In this document: piece by piece, positions 47,036 to 49,855 of the stretch | How the letters are laid out: every line of letters begins with the position of its first letter | Position numbering within the stretch: position 1 is the stretch's first letter | DNA from: Paulinella micropora | Taxonomy: Eukaryota > Cercozoa > Imbricatea > Euglyphida | Reading direction: 5' to 3' | DNA: 49,855 nucleotides | Assembly (NCBI GenBank): GCA_009731375.1 | Contig: BJOX01000319.1 | Span: 244,961-294,815, forward strand | Notes under the pieces: model-generated | Told to the model about the DNA's origin: nothing | Seen by the model: the letters and a program-made list of their open reading frames with translations, nothing else | The model's database searches: none | Made by a program: the position numbers and the translations under genes

Positions 47036-49198
47036 TCAAAGGAAGCGAGGACTGTAGTCATTCCAGGGGTCCAGCGTAAAAAGCTCGTCACTAGGCCGGC
47101 TGGCACAGTCTTCGAAAGCGTTAGCTGTCTTCTTCTTGGTAGTCTTTTTTCTAGCTACGAACCAGGCCAGAAGGCACAGAGCAAGTAACAGGCACACGCC
47201 CAGAATCTCCAGGCCGAGCCGCCGCCGCGGCCGCGCCTGTGCCGCGGCCTGTTGTAGTAATTGGCTGGCGTCGCGCGCCAGGAACACCCTGCGACGGGCG
47301 CTGGCGGCGGCGTTCGTCGCCAGCATCCGTCGCCGGCGGGGTAGTTGCAACGCAATGTCTACGCGCAGCACTAGCCAGAGCGTAGAGTTCGGCCACTGCC
47401 AGCTGATGTTAACAAAGGGATCGTCCAAACAAAAGCGCGTGCAGGCAACGGACGGTTGCGTGTCGTTGACCCAGCCGGCCGCCGAGGCCAGCAGAACGGC
47501 GGGGTCGCCGGCATTCTCCTCCCAGACCTGCAGCCAGAACTGCGCGGGCGTGAGTTGATAAGCGCTCTCGGAACGTGCCAGCCAACAGGTACGCCCGAAC
47601 AGGTTATTCGGGCCTAGTGCTAGGGTCTGGGGCAGCTGGGCTGGCGCACAGCCAGAAACATTGCCATCAGCAAGCGAGAGAGACAAGTTAGCCTCGTTCA
47701 GCCAGACCAGCGAGCACCAGTTCTGGGGTTGGAAGGCGAATTCCACGTTGGCCGTACCGCTCTCGGTGCTGTTCTGGTTATCGTAACCCAGCAAATAGCG
47801 CAGGGTCGAGGCCCCGCCCGCACAGGCCAGGAGCCTGGCGCGGCTGGTCCAGCGCTGAGTGCAACTGGCGACGTCGGGCCGGCACAGCCCCGCGGTCGCT
47901 AGATCTCCCCTGCCCCAGAAGAGCCCATCGCCCGGCGCTGGATCCAGCGGCCAGGGCCAGAGAGAAGTGTGGAAGCCGGTGAGAAATTCTATCGTGCTCC
48001 AGATCTCGTTGCTTGCAATGTCTACCCCCCAAGATGTAATTAAGGCATCGGCCCCGGTTGCGGTGTAGTTCAGGGCCGAGAACGGTATGTCAATGGTGAG
48101 GGAAGCCTCGTTGGTACAGCTCGAACGCAGCAGCAGCACGAGCGCACCACAATACCTGCAACTGCAAGTCATGCCTACCGTTGCTTGCCAGACAGTGCCG
48201 AAAAAACAACCGGTCGGTTCCGAGCTTTGGATAGCTACGGTGCTGTTGTTGGTGCAATTAGTTGGTTGCACCAGAACTGCGTTCAGCGTACCCCAGGGCT
48301 GGGGCACCGACACTAAGAGCCGCAGGGAGACGAAGGGGGCTGCTATCCGCACGCGCGTACTCTCCAGCCATGGCGAGGGCCAGGCCGCGTTCGGCAGGGT
48401 TTCGTCGGCGGGCCCCGGCACGGGGCCGCACTGGCTGCTGTTGTAACCGTCAACGGGCGCTGTGCAAACAGCCGGGATTGCGGACGGGGACACCGAAATT
48501 GAAGTGGACACCGGAGGAGGGGAGGTGGAACCCGAAGGCGAGGTGGAACCCGAAGGCGAGGTGGACACCGAAAGTGAAGTGGAACCCGAAGGCAAGGTGG
48601 ACACCGAAAGTGAAGTGGACCTCGAAGGCGAGGTGGACACCGAAGGCGAGGTGGACACAGGAGGAGGGGAGGTGGACACCGAAATTGAAGTGGACACCGA
48701 AAGTGAAGTGGACCTCGAAGGAGAGGTGGACACCGAAAGTGAAGTGGACCCCGAAGGCGAGGTGGACACCGAAAGTGAAGTGGACCCCGAAGGCGAGGTG
48801 GACACCGAAAGTGAAGTGGACCTCGAAGGCGAGGTGGACACCGAAGGCGAGGTGGACACCGAAAGTGAGGTGGACCTCGAAGGCGAGGTGGACACCGAAA
48901 GTGAAGTTGACACCGAAGGAGAAATGGACACAGGAGGCGAGGTGGATACTGAAGGTGAGGCCCGCGCAGAAAGTGACGTGGACACCGAAGGTGAGGCCCG
49001 CGCCGTAGCCGGCGGGGACGCAGACCAAGTAGTTTGCAGGGGAGCGGGCGATGCCTTGGGTTTGTGAAGTCGGCTACTCTGGTGTCGTAAACGTGCCGCG
49101 CATGCAAACGTGCACGGACAGAAGGCGCACACCCGTGTTGCTAGTAACCAGAGCGCAAAGGAGATTCTCCAGAACCAAGTAAAGCGTAGCTTAGACAT
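47036..49198 (-). CDS. Mucin-stalk type I membrane glycoprotein (720 aa)
   Basis: The ATG at 49198 starts a signal peptide (FTWFWRISFALWLLATRVCA). Residues of about 50-240 are a Ser/Thr/Pro-rich stalk of SPSVST and LSVSTSPSRSTS units coded by 18- and 36-base tandem repeats, a likely O-glycosylated stem. The ectodomain, about 245-640, is rich in Cys, Trp and N-x-S/T sites (YNSS, CTNNST, NQNSTES). One transmembrane helix (LGLEILGVCLLLALCLLAWFV, about 661-681) precedes a basic, then acidic, cytoplasmic tail. No family is recognised. The architecture suggests an adhesin-like or envelope surface protein, and the repeat stalk may vary in length between strains. The opposite-strand acidic ORF over the stalk is an artefact of the repeats. 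Confidence 0.75.
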   Translation of the reverse strand: MSKLRFTWFWRISFALWLLATRVCAFCPCTFACAARLRHQSSRLHKPKASPAPLQTTWSASPPATARASPSVSTSLSARASPSVSTSPPVSISPSVSTSLSVSTSPSRSTSLSVSTSPSVSTSPSRSTSLSVSTSPSGSTSLSVSTSPSGSTSLSVSTSPSRSTSLSVSTSISVSTSPPPVSTSPSVSTSPSRSTSLSVSTLPSGSTSLSVSTSPSGSTSPSGSTSPPPVSTSISVSPSAIPAVCTAPVDGYNSSQCGPVPGPADETLPNAAWPSPWLESTRVRIAAPFVSLRLLVSVPQPWGTLNAVLVQPTNCTNNSTVAIQSSEPTGCFFGTVWQATVGMTCSCRYCGALVLLLRSSCTNEASLTIDIPFSALNYTATGADALITSWGVDIASNEIWSTIEFLTGFHTSLWPWPLDPAPGDGLFWGRGDLATAGLCRPDVASCTQRWTSRARLLACAGGASTLRYLLGYDNQNSTESGTANVEFAFQPQNWCSLVWLNEANLSLSLADGNVSGCAPAQLPQTLALGPNNLFGRTCWLARSESAYQLTPAQFWLQVWEENAGDPAVLLASAAGWVNDTQPSVACTRFCLDDPFVNISWQWPNSTLWLVLRVDIALQLPRRRRMLATNAAASARRRVFLARDASQLLQQAAAQARPRRRLGLEILGVCLLLALCLLAWFVARKKTTKKKTANAFEDCASRPSDELFTLDPWNDYSPRFL
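48495..48960. repeat. 18/36-bp tandem repeats coding the S/T/P stalk
   Basis: Units GAGGTGGACACCGAAAGT, GAAGTGGACCTCGAAGGC and GAGGTGGACCCCGAAGGC, read on the plus strand, alternate with little divergence; three GGAGGAGGGGAGGTGGA variants interrupt. No repeat-length frame disruption is seen. Confidence 0.85.
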
Positions 49199-49733
49199 TA
49201 CCAAGCCCTTTGCGTGTCAAGCATAACACCAGGAACGAGTGTTTGGGAGGGTGGAGGAGAAAGGGTTTTGTGTCCCAAGAAAAAGAAAGGCCAGGGAAAA
49301 GATAATCAAGAAATAGCAGGCAACGCTTGAGAGGCTAAGATTGCTCCCACCCCCGACTACAATTTGTTTGCCTTTAATCTTTTTGGTCTCATTGTTCTTT
49401 ACTGTGCACAAAGACAGATTTTGGTTGTCGGTTTCGGTAACATTCGTTTGTGCTCTCCTAGAGCCCTCCCGCGCAAACAACGTCTTTTTTTCACCAACCT
49501 TCCTCCCCTCCATCCCCTTCCCCCCCCCTCTCACTCCCTCCCTTTGACTTGCTCCTCTGCTAAAACTTTGTGCGGGAGAGCCAAGGGGAATAGCAACCCC
49601 CCGCCCCTTTACCGCCACCTCGTACATCTGGTCCTTGGCAAGGCAACGAAAGCGAGAGAGTGGGCATCCTTGGCCAACCACTCCGCCGCCGCTCCACGAA
49701 AGACTTTCTTCCCCCTCTTTTGTCTCGCTTATT
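49199..49733. other. Intergenic, pyrimidine-rich
   Basis: No coding feature is convincing. The 184-aa minus ORF (49217-49771) overlaps the real C-terminus of the next gene and has poor composition. C-rich and T-rich blocks lie at about 49500-49560. Confidence 0.5.
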
Positions 49734-49855
49734 TCACAGCAAGGTGTTTGTTTCATCGTCGGAGTCTTCATCGAGGGTATCGGCAGTGATAAAGCTCTGC
49801 AAGTTCCGGAAGCTAATAGGGGCAGGGTAGTCCGGCTGCGTGTCTCGGGTGCCTT
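49734..49855 (-). CDS. 3' end of a gene entering from the right edge
   Basis: Reading leftwards from the window edge, one frame is open to a TGA at 49734. It gives about 39 residues including DYPAPISFRNLQSFITADTL and then an acidic C-terminus (DEDSDDETN). The acidic tail resembles those of other genes here, and codon use is normal. Too short to identify. Confidence 0.5.
   Translation of the reverse strand, partial: GTRDTQPDYPAPISFRNLQSFITADTLDEDSDDETNTLL

Noticed and set aside
48462-49067. Acidic 201-aa plus-strand ORF with EVDTEGEVD repeats
   Set aside because: It is the reverse reading of the Ser/Thr/Pro stalk repeats. 18- and 36-base repeats keep several frames open, and the minus frame has a signal peptide, ectodomain and membrane helix.
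49217-49771. 184-aa minus-strand ORF
   Set aside because: Its 5' part overlaps a better frame entering from the right edge, and the rest has noncoding, C-rich composition.
1-49855. tRNA or rRNA genes
   Set aside because: I saw no tRNA-like T-loop and D-loop pairs or rRNA signatures. A tRNA scan would be needed to be sure.

Overview
The window looks like part of a large, GC-rich DNA genome of eukaryotic type. I favour a giant DNA virus of a protist (Nucleocytoviricota-like) or an intron-poor microbial eukaryote. In favour of this are long ORFs on both strands, many F-box/LRR, RING, MYND, Kelch and BspA-type proteins, secreted and membrane glycoprotein-like genes, two well-formed spliceosomal-type introns, ATTAAA/AATAAA motifs after stops, and no bacterial operon layout. 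No viral hallmark gene (capsid, DNA polymerase, packaging ATPase) is present, so this assignment is inference.

Layout. 1-7.3 kb: a left-edge membrane protein, a 1191-aa orphan with an N-terminal cysteine cluster, a GT32-like glycosyltransferase with a changed DxD motif, and a DUF1152-like protein. 7.9-11.6 kb: two divergent F-box/LRR genes; the second is interrupted by a gap-bounded contig that copies the 5' end of the first. 11.9-16.1 kb: a small Cys-rich protein, CA microsatellites, a three-exon gene and a coiled-coil/RING protein. 16.4-18.6 kb: a tandem family of three signal-peptide/membrane proteins, one frameshifted, one split by two consecutive stops and one intact. 19-24.5 kb: an orphan, two gene ends beside a 623-N gap and a 708-aa nicotinamidase fusion. 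24.6-30.2 kb: an F-box/LRR gene, a MYND gene and a protein with seven 41-aa Cys/His repeats fused to an EFHG-type nuclease-like domain. 30.4-42.6 kb: F-box paralogs (one dead), a kinase-like fragment, a Cys-motif orphan, a Kelch gene, an FkbM methyltransferase, and large repeat blocks (hairpin elements, CA/TG tracts, a 100-bp tandem repeat). 42.8-49.9 kb: a BspA-like fragment, an 883-aa orphan, a mucin-stalk membrane protein and the end of a gene leaving the window.

Functional themes: ubiquitin-ligase adaptors (six F-box genes counting the dead one, plus RING and Kelch), cell-surface and glycosylation functions (GT32, FkbM, mucin-like protein, tandem membrane family), and NAD metabolism (nicotinamidase).

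Assembly quality is limited. There are nine N runs, often at poly-C/G or with short duplicated flanks, and many genes carry single-base frameshifts, some at homopolymers. Each broken gene may therefore be a sequencing error rather than real decay; the F-box copy at 31.5-32.3 kb (a stop plus a frameshift) and the membrane gene with a double stop are the best candidates for real lesions.
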